Virus record (IMG/VR): IMGVR_UViG_3300003323_000626
Span: 1-62,608 of that record
Length of the DNA: 62,608 nucleotides
Reading direction: 5' to 3' (one strand)
Source of the DNA: a virus
Under the pieces are notes generated by a model that did no database searches, was not told the DNA's origin, and saw only the letters and a program-made list of their open reading frames with translations. Below are positions 24,845-32,707 of this stretch, one piece after another. Made by a program: the position numbers and the translations under genes. Each line of letters opens with the position of its first letter. Position 1 is the stretch's first letter.

Positions 24845-25978
24845 TTACACCTCCATCTCCGCCGCCTCGGCGCCCACTGCCTCGACCGACTGGACGAAGA
24901 CCTGGACCTTGTTGACCTTGGAGTTGAGCTTGCCCTGGAGCTTCAGTTTCAGGACCGCGCCCTGAGCCCACGGAGCCGCGAGGCGGGGCTGATCGCCTTC
25001 GGTGACACCACCGCCGATGTGGTAGACCGTGCCGACGTAACCGCCCTTGAGCACAGCCTGGATTGAGGGACGAGTGCCCTCGGGTGTCTTGATGTTGAGC
25101 GGAGACACCTCGGAGACGGTAACCTCGACAGTGACCTCCTCTTTGTCTTTGAGGAAGGCGCGGGCCTGCTGGACTTCCTGCTTTGGGGCTTCCTTGACGG
25201 GCTCAGGCTTCTTTTCTTCAACGGGCGCGGGATCGGCCTTCTTTTCGGCGGGAGCGGCGGACTCAGTCTTCGGAGCTTCAGCCTGTTGCGGCGGCACATC
25301 CTCCACGACAGCATCAACCACCTTTTCATCCGCAGCCTTCTGCGCGCCTTTCTTCTCGCGCTTGGGCGGGGCCGGGCGATCGACCTTCGGGGCTTCAGCC
25401 TCGGGCGTTACGTTCTGCATCTGCTGGATTTCGTACTCGTCCGCATCCATCGGAAGGCCGTGGATCACTTGGCGGGCGGCCTGCTTGATGGCTCTCACCC
25501 ACAGCATGTGCCGCGGGCGCGCCTGCCAATTCGGATTTGATGTGACTGCCCATTCGGAGTAATAGGCGTCGTACTTGGCCGGAATCTGGTCGCCCGTGCG
25601 ATGGATGATCGCGTGAGCAGAGACGGGCTTTCCGTCAGCTCCCATTTTCACTTCGCATTCGTAGCCGCGGAGTTTGCCACTGGCAATGAACTCGTCTAGC
25701 TTCTTGAAAACGCCGTCCGGACCGAGGATGGGAGTGATTCCGCCGTTGCGCTCGGGGTAGGCGTAGAGAAACCCCGGTAGAAGCGGATTAACCTGAAGCG
25801 CGTTCGCCGTGGAAACGAAAGCGGCGAGTTGCGCGTCACTCACCTCCTCGGGCCGCTTCCCCTTGAAGCATTGGGCCTTGAGGGTGTCGAGCATCATGCC
25901 TTTCTCGATACCGAGAAATCCGGCGAGTTGATCGGAAGCGCGCACAGGCGCGGAGACTGCGAGTTGGGTTTCGGACAT
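24845..25978 (-). CDS. RecT/Bet-like annealing recombinase with a C-terminal beta domain
   Basis: 377 residues. The first 190 follow the Bet/RecT family: DTLKAQCFKGKRPEEVSDAQ, then LAAFVSTANALQVNPLLPGF, YAYPERNGGITPILGPDGVF, and RPRHMLWVRAIKQAARQVIH. Residues 190-270 are a Lys/Glu/Pro/Ala-rich linker. The last 100 residues form a separate beta-rich domain: FLKDKEEVTVEVTVSEVSPL, IQAVLKGGYVGTVYHIGG, GAVLKLKLQGKLNSKVNKVQ. That strand order resembles an OB-like nucleic-acid domain. RecT proteins anneal single strands; a fused nucleic-acid domain would be notable. ATG 25978 was preferred over an upstream ATG at 26044. Confidence 0.8.
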   Translation of the reverse strand: MSETQLAVSAPVRASDQLAGFLGIEKGMMLDTLKAQCFKGKRPEEVSDAQLAAFVSTANALQVNPLLPGFLYAYPERNGGITPILGPDGVFKKLDEFIASGKLRGYECEVKMGADGKPVSAHAIIHRTGDQIPAKYDAYYSEWAVTSNPNWQARPRHMLWVRAIKQAARQVIHGLPMDADEYEIQQMQNVTPEAEAPKVDRPAPPKREKKGAQKAADEKVVDAVVEDVPPQQAEAPKTESAAPAEKKADPAPVEEKKPEPVKEAPKQEVQQARAFLKDKEEVTVEVTVSEVSPLNIKTPEGTRPSIQAVLKGGYVGTVYHIGGGVTEGDQPRLAAPWAQGAVLKLKLQGKLNSKVNKVQVFVQSVEAVGAEAAEMEV

Positions 25979-25995
25979 ATTGGTATGGGTTGAAA

Positions 25996-26223
25996 TTAGC
26001 TCCCGCTGCCGTCCTTCCACGGCTTTGGCCTGCGGGCGGCCCACTCTAACGCTCGACGGTTACCGGCTGCTCCGAGTGTGCGCCTTACCGGACCCAGTGC
26101 AATATTGCGGCCATGCACGGCCCCGTATTTCTCATAGTTTACGTCGCGCAAAATACGGTCATTCGACGTCCGGCTTGCGGGCCGAAAGTTATTCCGCCTC
26201 CGCCTTGTCAAACGTCGGCGCAA
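25996..26223 (-). CDS. possible small basic protein before recT
   Basis: The longest frame (75 residues) starts at ATG 26223 inside the end of the previous gene. The last 50 residues (ILRDVNYEKYGAVHGRNIAL then PVRRTLGAAGNRRALEWAAR) look protein-like and fill an otherwise empty 210-base gap. A TTG start at 26151 would give a 51-residue form. There is no good ribosome-binding site for either. It ends 17 bases before the RecT start. Confidence 0.35.
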   Translation of the reverse strand: MRRRLTRRRRNNFRPASRTSNDRILRDVNYEKYGAVHGRNIALGPVRRTLGAAGNRRALEWAARRPKPWKDGSGS

Positions 26224-26641
26224 CCAAGGTCTTCAGGCCGGCCTTTTCGGCGGCCTCGTGCAGCGCCTCGGAAATCTCCTCGGCGTCAGCTTCTTTGTTC
26301 AGGGCGCGAAGCATGATCTTTTCCGAGGCGCGGGAATACGCCTCGACCTTGCGAGACCGGCTCCCCTCATAAGCCTCATACTGCTTCATCTCGCCCTCGT
26401 ATCCGTTGCAGGACGCAAAGACCTCATGGAAATTGAGCGTGCGATCCGAGTGGTATCCACCGGCAATGATTTTGGCGCGGGCCGCTTCGGAAATCTTGGC
26501 GACCGGCTTTATCTTGGGGATTTCACCGGAGGTAAGTGCCCGCATGACGTGGTACTGAAGGGACGGCTTCTTGGCCGCGCCGAGTTCGCGCAGGTTGTTA
26601 TCGAGCTTGCGCAGCTCGTCCATCTGTTTTGAGCGAATCAT
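26189..26641 (-). CDS. helical hypothetical protein at the head of the recombination operon
   Basis: 150 residues from ATG 26641 (MIRSKQMDELRKLDNNLREL). Mainly helical and charged (EAARAKIIAGGYHSDRTLNF, KVEAYSRASEKIMLRALNKE, ALHEAAEKAGLKTLVAPTFD). A longer start at 26692 would overlap the promoter-like element at 26681-26700, so 26641 is preferred. It is the first gene after that element and probably opens the transcript for the recombination genes. No family is recognised. Confidence 0.55.
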   Translation of the reverse strand: MIRSKQMDELRKLDNNLRELGAAKKPSLQYHVMRALTSGEIPKIKPVAKISEAARAKIIAGGYHSDRTLNFHEVFASCNGYEGEMKQYEAYEGSRSRKVEAYSRASEKIMLRALNKEADAEEISEALHEAAEKAGLKTLVAPTFDKAEAE

Positions 26642-26680
26642 ATTATTCAGGATTGAGATTATCGGTCTGTTTGATAGCGC

Positions 26681-26700
26681 ATTTCCCGTCAAGCGAAAAT
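26681..26700 (-). promoter_or_regulatory. CTTGACG element in front of the recombination operon
   Basis: On the minus strand the 20 bases read ATTTTCGCTTGACGGGAAAT: the same core CTTGACGG as copy 1, with one base removed on the left arm and one added on the right. It directly follows the stop of the 25-residue gene at 26700 and lies about 50 bases before the ATG at 26641. Confidence 0.5.
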
Positions 26701-26777
26701 CATTCTCTTTTGGAACTTTTCTTCATCCGCCAAGCGCAAATGAGCACCCAGCCGAGCGTGATCCACAAGGCGATCAC
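26700..26777 (-). CDS. 25-residue membrane peptide
   Basis: GTG 26777 overlaps the upstream stop as GTGA. The product MIALWITLGWVLICAWRMKK then SSKRE is one transmembrane helix with a basic tail. Its TGA lies at the edge of the promoter-like element. It matches the genome's habit of overlapping, tiny membrane genes. Function unknown. Confidence 0.45.
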   Translation of the reverse strand: MIALWITLGWVLICAWRMKKSSKRE

Positions 26778-27010
26778 AGGAGCCCCCGCTTTTTCGCTTC
26801 GGTCTTCAGCGTCTTCTTTAGCCTGAGACCACCGTTGGGGAGGCCGATGATGCCGCTCGCGTAGTGGAGGGCCGCGCGGATTTCATCGTCCAGAAGGCCC
26901 GATGCTGTTCCGGTTCCGAGTCTGGAATTGAAGACCAGATGGCCCCTTGCGGTCCACTCCGGATGCGGGTCGTGTTTGCGGTTGTGGCGCTGGAAGGACT
27001 TATTCTGCAT
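26774..27010 (-). CDS. small basic hypothetical protein
   Basis: 78 residues rich in Lys, Arg and His: MQNKSFQRHNRKHDPHPEWT, LGTGTASGLLDDEIRAALHY, LRLKKTLKTEAKKRGLL. The charge suggests nucleic-acid binding; no motif is named. It is coupled to the upstream gene by an 11-base overlap and to the next by GTGA. Confidence 0.5.
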   Translation of the reverse strand: MQNKSFQRHNRKHDPHPEWTARGHLVFNSRLGTGTASGLLDDEIRAALHYASGIIGLPNGGLRLKKTLKTEAKKRGLL

Positions 27011-27182
27011 AAGGGAGTCTCGGTTTTATGGGTTGCTGTTGCTGGCGCTTCTTGCGCCTGAAAGAGGCGAGGATCGAGCAGGCATCGGAATAATCTTTCG
27101 CCTGTTTTGACGAGCAGAGATAGGCTGCCTTCTGAACGAAAGAAAGCCGGCTCCAGAAATACGGCAATCGCAGGCTATTCAT
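27000..27182 (-). CDS. small phage protein (coil/basic tail)
   Basis: 60 residues: MNSLRLPYFWSRLSFVQKAA, LCSSKQAKDYSDACSILASF, then a RRKKRQQQQP tail. The combination SF.QKAAYLCS...AKDYS.AC..L is a phage small-protein style I have seen elsewhere without function. It sits in a chain of overlapping genes. Confidence 0.55.
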   Translation of the reverse strand: MNSLRLPYFWSRLSFVQKAAYLCSSKQAKDYSDACSILASFRRKKRQQQQPIKPRLPYAE

Positions 27183-27354
27183 AAAGCGAGTAGAGGATGA
27201 TCGCCCCGCAGACCAGCCAGCAGATAGCGGTCAGCGCATAGAGAAATCCCATCGACCACTGGCGAGGTTGCTTCTTCGCCAAGATTCGATCGACATGGGC
27301 CGCGTAGTTTTCAGGCAACCGCGGGGATTGATTGGATTTGAATTCGGTGGTCAT
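27175..27354 (-). CDS. 59-residue single-pass membrane protein
   Basis: ATG 27354 to TAG 27175. The first 34 residues are polar and basic (FKSNQSPRLPENYAAHVDRI); residues 35-57 (MGFLYALTAICWLVCGAIIL) form one membrane helix followed by YSLYE. It overlaps the next gene by 8 bases and lies one base after the previous stop. It is short but well formed, and its topology (cytoplasmic N domain, one anchor) recurs at 34264 and 45181. Confidence 0.55.
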   Translation of the reverse strand: MTTEFKSNQSPRLPENYAAHVDRILAKKQPRQWSMGFLYALTAICWLVCGAIILYSLYE

Positions 27355-27355
27355 A

Positions 27356-27781
27356 TCAAACTCCTGGGCCGTGCTCGCCCTCGATGGCGGCAGAATCCTT
27401 GCCTAGAGATTTCTGGGCGGCCGGTTGCGGCTGGGGCTTGGCAGATTCCTCAAGAAGTTCATTGTAACGGTCAGCGTATCCGACGACGCGCGGTTGTTCG
27501 CTGTTGTTTCCTGGAGGCTTATTCACGACGCCATGTTGGAAATCGCGCACCTTCATCTTCAGTGTGTGGAGCGCGAGCGAACAGTTGGCAGCCCACGAGC
27601 AAGCGCGTTCAACGTTCCTCTCCGCCTCCCCCTCCCTCTGCTGGGCGAAGGAGTCGATGAGGTGGGCGAGCCGGATGGGATCGTTAAACCCATTGGCGAC
27701 GGCTTCCATGAATTTGGTGGCCGTCTCCATTGCTTCTTTCGTGGGCGGGGGCTGGGGGTTGTCAGAAGTAGTTGTCATCAT
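27356..27781 (-). CDS. hypothetical protein
   Basis: 141 residues: a Thr/Pro-rich start, a helical core (TKFMEAVANGFNDPIRLAHL, CSWAANCSLALHTLKMKVRD), then a polar Pro/Gln tail. A TGA stop overlaps nothing; the gene begins inside the upstream gene by 20 bases. No family is recognised. Confidence 0.5.
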   Translation of the reverse strand: MMTTTSDNPQPPPTKEAMETATKFMEAVANGFNDPIRLAHLIDSFAQQREGEAERNVERACSWAANCSLALHTLKMKVRDFQHGVVNKPPGNNSEQPRVVGYADRYNELLEESAKPQPQPAAQKSLGKDSAAIEGEHGPGV

Positions 27782-27956
27782 CGTCGAAAGGGGCGGATGC
27801 CCGTGGATTGTTTAAGCAAATTGCGGCGCACCAATCATCGGCACGCGGATTGTTGTCCCAGACTTGATGCACCCAGTGCCAGGCAATCTTAAAGGAGAGG
27901 AAGCGTTTCCCCTCGAAATAAATCCTCCACCTGCGAGTGGCGTCCCAGTCCTTCAC
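27762..27956 (-). CDS. small Trp-rich hypothetical protein
   Basis: 64 residues with five Trp in MKDWDATRRWRIYFEGKRFL, FKIAWHWVHQVWDN and the following ADDWCAA, and an acidic end (APFDDDDNYF). It overlaps the next gene by 20 bases and the upstream one by four. No family is recognised. Confidence 0.5.
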   Translation of the reverse strand: MKDWDATRRWRIYFEGKRFLSFKIAWHWVHQVWDNNPRADDWCAAICLNNPRASAPFDDDDNYF

Positions 27957-28414
27957 TTGCTCCCTCCTTCTTTGGGTTGGGTGGCGAGGTGATAGACTCC
28001 CGACTTAATGATACGGTAGCTTTCGAGGCAGGACCGTTCACTTAGAACGGCCAATCCTTCTTTGAGCCGGGCTGGGTTTACCTCGCGGTCGATGTAGGAC
28101 ATGAAGCGGTCTCGGTCGATGAAGTAGTGTTCGCCGGTCTTGGCCTCCTCTGGAGTCGGGACGCACGATAGATTGTGGCGCTCGATAAGCTTGCAGATGT
28201 GTTCGGCGGTTTCTGGAATCGAGTTCCCCGATTGCCCCAAAAGCCAAATCAGGTCTTTTTTGAACTGGTCGGCCCCTTGGAATTGGAGTGCGACCTCCCC
28301 CTCCCGCAAGATCGGTTCCAGGGCGGCGAGGATGCGGTCAATATCGGCAGGGCTCCATGCGTTATCGACATTCGCTTGTTCGATCGCCTCCCTGGCGCGT
28401 TGGGTGGTGGTCAT
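27953..28414 (-). CDS. hypothetical protein, helical
   Basis: 153 residues from ATG 28414, overlapping the upstream stop (ATGA). Composition: amphipathic helices (RAREAIEQANVDNAWSPADI, DRILAALEPILREGEVALQF, HICKLIERHNLSCVPTPEEA), then RLKEGLAVLSERSC. It resembles phage accessory proteins that bind host factors, but there is no recognised domain. Confidence 0.5.
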   Translation of the reverse strand: MTTTQRAREAIEQANVDNAWSPADIDRILAALEPILREGEVALQFQGADQFKKDLIWLLGQSGNSIPETAEHICKLIERHNLSCVPTPEEAKTGEHYFIDRDRFMSYIDREVNPARLKEGLAVLSERSCLESYRIIKSGVYHLATQPKEGGSK

Positions 28415-28761
28415 TGGGTGGGCTCCCATTTGCCGATGGTCCGGAGGAAGGCTTCGGCTCTTTGGGCGGCGGTGGCATGCGTGATAGCCCACCATACACC
28501 GTTTTTTGTTACCGATACCACGCAGATTGACGCTAGTTTATCGGTGTAAGAAATTCTGGCATCGTGTAGCGGTAATAGTTTCTCCACCTCGTGCATGGCG
28601 TTGAGGTCGTTGAGTGGGTCAATCTCCTCGCCTTCGGGTCCCGCTCCGGCTCTAACCAAATAAACCCGATGCGAGGCCGAAACGTAATCCCATGTGCTGT
28701 ATCGGTGAAACAGTTGCGGGCACGCATCCGCAATGGCGATCCGTTGTGCTTCGGGCTTCAT
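28411..28761 (-). CDS. hypothetical protein
   Basis: 116 residues: alternating strands and helices (RVYLVRAGAGPEGEEIDPLN, AMHEVEKLLPLHDARISYTD, SICVVSVTKNGVWWAITHAT). The last helix reads AAQRAEAFLRTIGKW. It belongs to the chain of overlapping genes (ATGA on both sides). No family is recognised. Confidence 0.5.
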   Translation of the reverse strand: MKPEAQRIAIADACPQLFHRYSTWDYVSASHRVYLVRAGAGPEGEEIDPLNDLNAMHEVEKLLPLHDARISYTDKLASICVVSVTKNGVWWAITHATAAQRAEAFLRTIGKWEPTQ

Positions 28762-29681
28762 TTGTCGTTCCCCTCCTTGCGGGCGGCGCGGGCCAAACGC
28801 ATTGAGTCAACCCCGCCACGCGTTTCGGGAAGATAGTAATTTCCCGTCGAGCGTTGGTTCATTTCATGATTCAGGCGCAGGCATGCGTCCAATCTCTCCG
28901 TGTCCTCCAAACTGGGCGCGGCGGGGGCGTGCTTGGCGATCTCCTTCGTGACCAGATCAGCCAGTGCTTTAACGTTGGGCGCCTTATCGAAATCGGCCTG
29001 CGTGGTTGACCTATCGCGGCCCCATATCCAAGCGCGAGCGACAGCCAAACCGGTTGCCTGAATCCACTCCGCAGGCTGTGCCCTTTGGGGCGGGCTCGGG
29101 GAGTCGGTGGCGTGCTTACGGGTTAACTCGGCAGCGTACTCCAAAATCATTGTGGCATGCGCCCTAATAGTCGGCACCCAAAGCGGGTCTTTGGGAACGC
29201 TCCACTTCTCATCGTCTATGTTGATGTGGATGCAGACCGCGCATTGCATGATCTTCGTAAGCAGGTCGTCTCCCATCCACTCCGCAGGCTTCGGGGAGTC
29301 GGGGGCGGGCGCGTTGTTCTTGGCGATCACCCGATCACGAATCCGGTTTTGTTCGTCGGATGTGCGCGTTGCGAAGCCGGGATCTTCGGCCAAGCAGGCG
29401 ACGTGCAGCGTGGCATGCTTCCATTGGTCGGCGCCCTGCTGTTCCCCACTGCCAGTCTCCTCCACCATGCGATTGCTGGTACGTAAATCGTAAGCGATCT
29501 TCTGTAGGTCCGCACCCTGCCGTTCGGAGAGGAGCGGCGTGAGAGCGGACACAATACGGGCGACGAGTTCCTTTTGGTTGCGGACCGATTCTATGGCGGG
29601 CACAAGTTCCGCGTAGGCGTCATGGTGTTGTTGAATGGCGCGTTCAATCGCCTCGCGCACGCGGGTGAGGTAGGGGGTCAT
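28758..29681 (-). CDS. large helical hypothetical protein
   Basis: 307 residues from ATG 29681. Long helical segments (RVREAIERAIQQHHDAYAEL, NQKELVARIVSALTPLLSER), a middle with CAVCIHINIDDE and repeated PAEW motifs, and an Arg/Ala C terminus. It may be a modular host-takeover protein; repeats such as PKPAEWMGDD and RAQPAEWIQA suggest two copies of a small unit. No named domain. Confidence 0.5.
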   Translation of the reverse strand: MTPYLTRVREAIERAIQQHHDAYAELVPAIESVRNQKELVARIVSALTPLLSERQGADLQKIAYDLRTSNRMVEETGSGEQQGADQWKHATLHVACLAEDPGFATRTSDEQNRIRDRVIAKNNAPAPDSPKPAEWMGDDLLTKIMQCAVCIHINIDDEKWSVPKDPLWVPTIRAHATMILEYAAELTRKHATDSPSPPQRAQPAEWIQATGLAVARAWIWGRDRSTTQADFDKAPNVKALADLVTKEIAKHAPAAPSLEDTERLDACLRLNHEMNQRSTGNYYLPETRGGVDSMRLARAARKEGNDK

Positions 29682-29682
29682 G

Positions 29683-29868
29683 TTAGTCTGCCCGGTAGTC
29701 GGGTTCTTGGGTTGAAGGGAATTGTTCGTCGAAACTCGTTCCATCCAGGCGGAGCTTGAGGCAGTAGGTAAACGCCATGAGAAGCGACTTGTGTGCATAC
29801 GGGACACGCTTCCAGTGCTCTATCTCTTCGCGGTAGGCGTCGAGAATGGTGTAAGGCTTGTGGCTCAT
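29683..29868 (-). CDS. small hypothetical protein
   Basis: 61 residues: YTILDAYREEIEHWKRVPYA, HKSLLMAFTYCLKLRLDGTS. One helix plus an acidic tail. Four-base overlap with the upstream gene. No family is recognised. Confidence 0.5.
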   Translation of the reverse strand: MSHKPYTILDAYREEIEHWKRVPYAHKSLLMAFTYCLKLRLDGTSFDEQFPSTQEPDYRAD

Positions 29869-30983
29869 TTGCTGTCCCTGCTGTCGTCCGGCTTGGCGGG
29901 TGGGGTGAGGAGGGCGCGGATGCGGTCCCGCACGTGTTCGATGAGGGGACCGTCCGCTTCGGCATCTGTGATCCCTTGGAGGCGCTCCAATTCTGAATCG
30001 GCCTCCTCCAACGCCCCGCGCAGGCGTTCGTTCTCGGCACGGAGGGAAACCAGCGTTGACGGAACGTGGTCACGCAGGAACTTATCGGCTTCGTCGGAGG
30101 GGTTCACCTCGCCATCTCGAATCTCACGCAGGAGTTCCTTGGCGTCGTTGAGTTGCCTTCCGTTTGTTTCCGATAGCGAACGGAGTTCCGCGCACACCTT
30201 TTCGGCATCTCGCCATTGATCGTGGAATCTGTCCCGCTCCTTCGTAATTCGCTCCACCTCCTCCGTGAGGCGGGCGACCTCAAGCGTGGCAGCGGACCAT
30301 TGCGACGACAGTCCCCGATTGGATTCCTCCAACTCCTGCAGTTGCGAGGTGAGGCGGGCGACCTCGGCGCGGGATTCCGTGAGCGCGTCTTCGTTTTGGT
30401 CGCACAGCTTGGAGACGACTTCGTGATGACGCATCAGTGTTTCGTGGGCGTCCTTCATCTCGCGGAGTTCGCCCTGGCTGAAATCAATCGCGTCCTCCAA
30501 CTCCCGCACCTGCGAGGTGAGGCGATCCCGCTCAACGGACATGTCGAATAGTTTTTGTGACTGGGCCTGGCCTAGTGAGGTGAGGCGGGCGAGGTCTTCG
30601 ACGCTCTTTCGGGCGGCGGCCACGATTTCGGCACGAACCTCCGAAACCTGCCGCGTTCCTTCAGCCAGCGGGTCGCACAGAATCATGTGCAGTTCGTTCA
30701 TAAAACCGCCCACCGCTTCGGTGTGGCGATTGAACAACGCAGACGCCTCCCGTCGTTCCTCGTCGAGGGCGGACTGGAGGAGGGCGACGACCTTGTCACG
30801 CTCGATAATGCCGAGCGTGACGATCTCGAAATGGATCTCTTCAGCCAGCTTCGCAGCCCGGCTCGGGGTGGGTGGTGATTGCGTCTTCAAATGAGGCGCG
30901 ACGTAGTGATCAAACTTCTCCAGTTCTTCTGGGGTGTCCGGGCGGTCGCCGCTCGGGGTGGGCGATTGATCGGGTGGGGTCAT
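29865..30983 (-). CDS. long coiled-coil protein
   Basis: 372 residues from ATG 30983. From about residue 45 to 350 it is one coiled coil: LEEANS..-type heptads such as EVARLTSQLQELEESNRGLS, EVARLTEEVERITKERDRFH and SLRAENERLRGALEEADSEL. The ends are Pro/Ser-rich. Phage coiled-coil proteins of this sort can be structural, spacer or antihost proteins; nothing distinguishes them here. A four-base overlap with the Cys-rich gene upstream. Confidence 0.6.
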   Translation of the reverse strand: MTPPDQSPTPSGDRPDTPEELEKFDHYVAPHLKTQSPPTPSRAAKLAEEIHFEIVTLGIIERDKVVALLQSALDEERREASALFNRHTEAVGGFMNELHMILCDPLAEGTRQVSEVRAEIVAAARKSVEDLARLTSLGQAQSQKLFDMSVERDRLTSQVRELEDAIDFSQGELREMKDAHETLMRHHEVVSKLCDQNEDALTESRAEVARLTSQLQELEESNRGLSSQWSAATLEVARLTEEVERITKERDRFHDQWRDAEKVCAELRSLSETNGRQLNDAKELLREIRDGEVNPSDEADKFLRDHVPSTLVSLRAENERLRGALEEADSELERLQGITDAEADGPLIEHVRDRIRALLTPPAKPDDSRDSK

Positions 30984-31279
30984 GGTGAAATCGGTTTGGT
31001 TACAACGCGGATGCAGACTTTGGTTTCGCATGAGCCGGTGACGCACCAGTAATTGCCGCCTTCGCCGCCACACTGGGTGCAGGTGACGTCTTCGCCGGGT
31101 GCGTACCAATTTGGGTCTTCCTCGTATCCATCAAAGAAGCCGTCGCCCCCGCAGGCACCACAGTCCTCCCACTCCATTTCGCAGTCGCAAAGAAAACAGG
31201 TCATTGCTCCGTCGCTTCCACGATAACCGAGGCCGATCTTGTCGGGTTCGCTTCCGCCCTTTCGTTCTAGTGAGGGCAT
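30980..31279 (-). CDS. Cys-rich zinc-ribbon-like protein
   Basis: 99 residues from ATG 31279, or 74 from ATG 31204. Cysteine pairs: CFLCDC, CGACGGDG, CTQCGGEGGNYWCVTGSC, with acidic EEDP between. This DnaJ-type spacing (C.xC.G.G) is common in small phage proteins encoded in host-takeover regions. A zinc-binding role is likely, function unknown. Confidence 0.6.
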   Translation of the reverse strand: MPSLERKGGSEPDKIGLGYRGSDGAMTCFLCDCEMEWEDCGACGGDGFFDGYEEDPNWYAPGEDVTCTQCGGEGGNYWCVTGSCETKVCIRVVTKPISP

Positions 31280-31283
31280 AAGG

Positions 31284-31499
31284 TCAGGGGGTGGGCGGGT
31301 AATCCGCGTAAATTTCTTGTCCGTCTTTTTCCCAGTATTCAGGGCGCGCTGTTCCGCCCACATCCTTGGACGGATGAAACGTCCAACCCGAAGCTATGGC
31401 CGCGTTGAATCGGGCTTTGTGTTCAGCAGTTAAAATCCCGCCAATAAGCTGTTCAGCAGGCGGACAACTTTCCGTCTGGTCGTAGTTATCTGAGGTCAT
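31284..31499 (-). CDS. small hypothetical protein downstream of an operator pair
   Basis: 71 residues from ATG 31499: ESCPPAEQLIGGILTAEHKA, ASGWTFHPSKDVGGTARPEY. A repressor-sized operator pair lies directly upstream (31503-31561), so this gene heads a regulated transcript. The sequence looks like a small enzyme-less domain; no family is recognised. Confidence 0.5.
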   Translation of the reverse strand: MTSDNYDQTESCPPAEQLIGGILTAEHKARFNAAIASGWTFHPSKDVGGTARPEYWEKDGQEIYADYPPTP

Positions 31500-31502
31500 G
31501 CT

Positions 31503-31561
31503 TGTATCGTATGGAATACATTTTCGGTTGAGTGGGCGGCGCGTGTATCGGTTACGATACA
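31503..31561 (-). promoter_or_regulatory. two 18-bp palindromic operator-like sites
   Basis: Site 1 at 31503-31520 is TGTATCGTATGGAATACA (arms TGTAT and ATACA). Site 2 at 31544-31561 is TGTATCGGTTACGATACA, a perfect 7-base inverted repeat around GTTA. Centres are 41 bases apart, about four helical turns, on the same face. They lie between the PAPS-reductase-like gene and the gene it precedes, so a transcription factor probably controls the downstream block. Confidence 0.6.
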
Positions 31562-31562
31562 T

Positions 31563-32399
31563 TTACATGCCGCAGAGTCCTTCAGCGGGGCATTGTCTGC
31601 GGAAAGCGGCGCGGTTGTCGGATGATTTAAATTGAACTTGGTCCAGCGGGACCCGGCTCGGATGGAAGAAAGGCTTGCTGTCGATTCGGGAACACTGGGC
31701 TAGCGCGGCTTGGTGGCGGCGCTCTACGTCCACGGCGAAAGCAAACTCATCCGGCGTCTCGGTCTTGATGCGAAGCCATTCTTCGTCGCTGTGGAATGGG
31801 CAGTAAATGCAGGCAGATCGGGGCGGCTCAGGATACCCATTGACCAGCGCCCACTTGATGCAGTCCTCCCGGGACATGCCCAATTCAATCAGCGGATAAC
31901 GATGCTCAATTCGCGGGTCCTTGCTGGGCTTCATGCGCTCGGGCTCATCGGTGGAGATGCCAAGCCACATGATAATGTTTCGACCCTTTCCGGCCTGCTT
32001 CTTCGCCTCCCGTTTTATCAGGTCGATTTTGAAGTCAGCGGAGCAATGACGCGGCATCTTGCCTGGCTTCCTGCCGTCGCCTTCGGGATATAGCGTGAAC
32101 GCCGGGAGTTGCGGCTTCGTGTAATTTAGGCCGGTCTTCTTGGACGTGCGAACCGTGGTAGCGGCATCTGATAGGCGAACTCCCCTATGGACCGTGATGA
32201 CTGGAAAAGAAAGCTGCGTCTTCAACCATTCAATCCAGCGATAAACGGCCTTCGGTTCATCGCCCGTATCTGCGAAGATTGCTAGATCGGGACGCCCTAA
32301 GGGGCTCTTGCTCTTCAGGAGCGCCAACACCGAGGATTGAACGCCCCCGCCAAGGCTGAGGACATTTAATGGCTCCAGGATTTCAACCGGCTTATTCAT
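31563..32399 (-). CDS. PAPS-reductase / adenine nucleotide alpha-hydrolase-like PP-loop enzyme
   Basis: 278 residues. PP-loop SLGGGVQSSVLALL at about 15-28 (pattern SGG.QSS), GDEPKAVYRWIEWL, a Lys/Cys region KMPRHCSADFKIDLIKREAK, and a C-terminal RQCPAEGLCGM. This is the phage type of the PAPS-reductase superfamily, which activates an acid group with ATP; members include sulfonucleotide reductases and DNA-sulfur and queuosine-pathway relatives. Which chemistry it does cannot be told here, because no partner (dndD or queuosine genes) is visible. ATG overlap with the upstream gene (four bases). Confidence 0.8.
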   Translation of the reverse strand: MNKPVEILEPLNVLSLGGGVQSSVLALLKSKSPLGRPDLAIFADTGDEPKAVYRWIEWLKTQLSFPVITVHRGVRLSDAATTVRTSKKTGLNYTKPQLPAFTLYPEGDGRKPGKMPRHCSADFKIDLIKREAKKQAGKGRNIIMWLGISTDEPERMKPSKDPRIEHRYPLIELGMSREDCIKWALVNGYPEPPRSACIYCPFHSDEEWLRIKTETPDEFAFAVDVERRHQAALAQCSRIDSKPFFHPSRVPLDQVQFKSSDNRAAFRRQCPAEGLCGM

Positions 32400-32707
32400 T
32401 TGCGCCTCCCCTTCCCCTTAGCGCCGGCCTGCGGTTGCTTGGGGGCGATGACGGAGAGGAAACGATCAACGGTCGGCTCCACATGGGCGCGGCTTAGCGT
32501 GTGCGGAACCGGCCACTTGTAGACCACCTTCATCTCCATTTCGATCAGTTGCTCCTTCAGCTCCGCAAGGCCCTCGGGGCTGGCGGGAATAACGTAAACC
32601 GGGATGAAGTGCATGGCCGAATATTCGGGACGAACAAAGCCGGATTCGTTCATCCACATCACTTGCGGGCGGGTGCGCTTGGCGGGTTGCAGTTTCTGTG
32701 TTTTCAT
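32396..32707 (-). CDS. hypothetical protein
   Basis: 103 residues from ATG 32707, overlapping the next upstream gene by four. MKTQKLQPAKRTRPQVMWMN start, then a strand-helix fold (AMHFIPVYVIPASPEGLAEL, KEQLIEMEMKVVYKWPVPHT). The C terminus is basic (GAKGKGRRK). No family is recognised. Confidence 0.5.
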   Translation of the reverse strand: MKTQKLQPAKRTRPQVMWMNESGFVRPEYSAMHFIPVYVIPASPEGLAELKEQLIEMEMKVVYKWPVPHTLSRAHVEPTVDRFLSVIAPKQPQAGAKGKGRRK

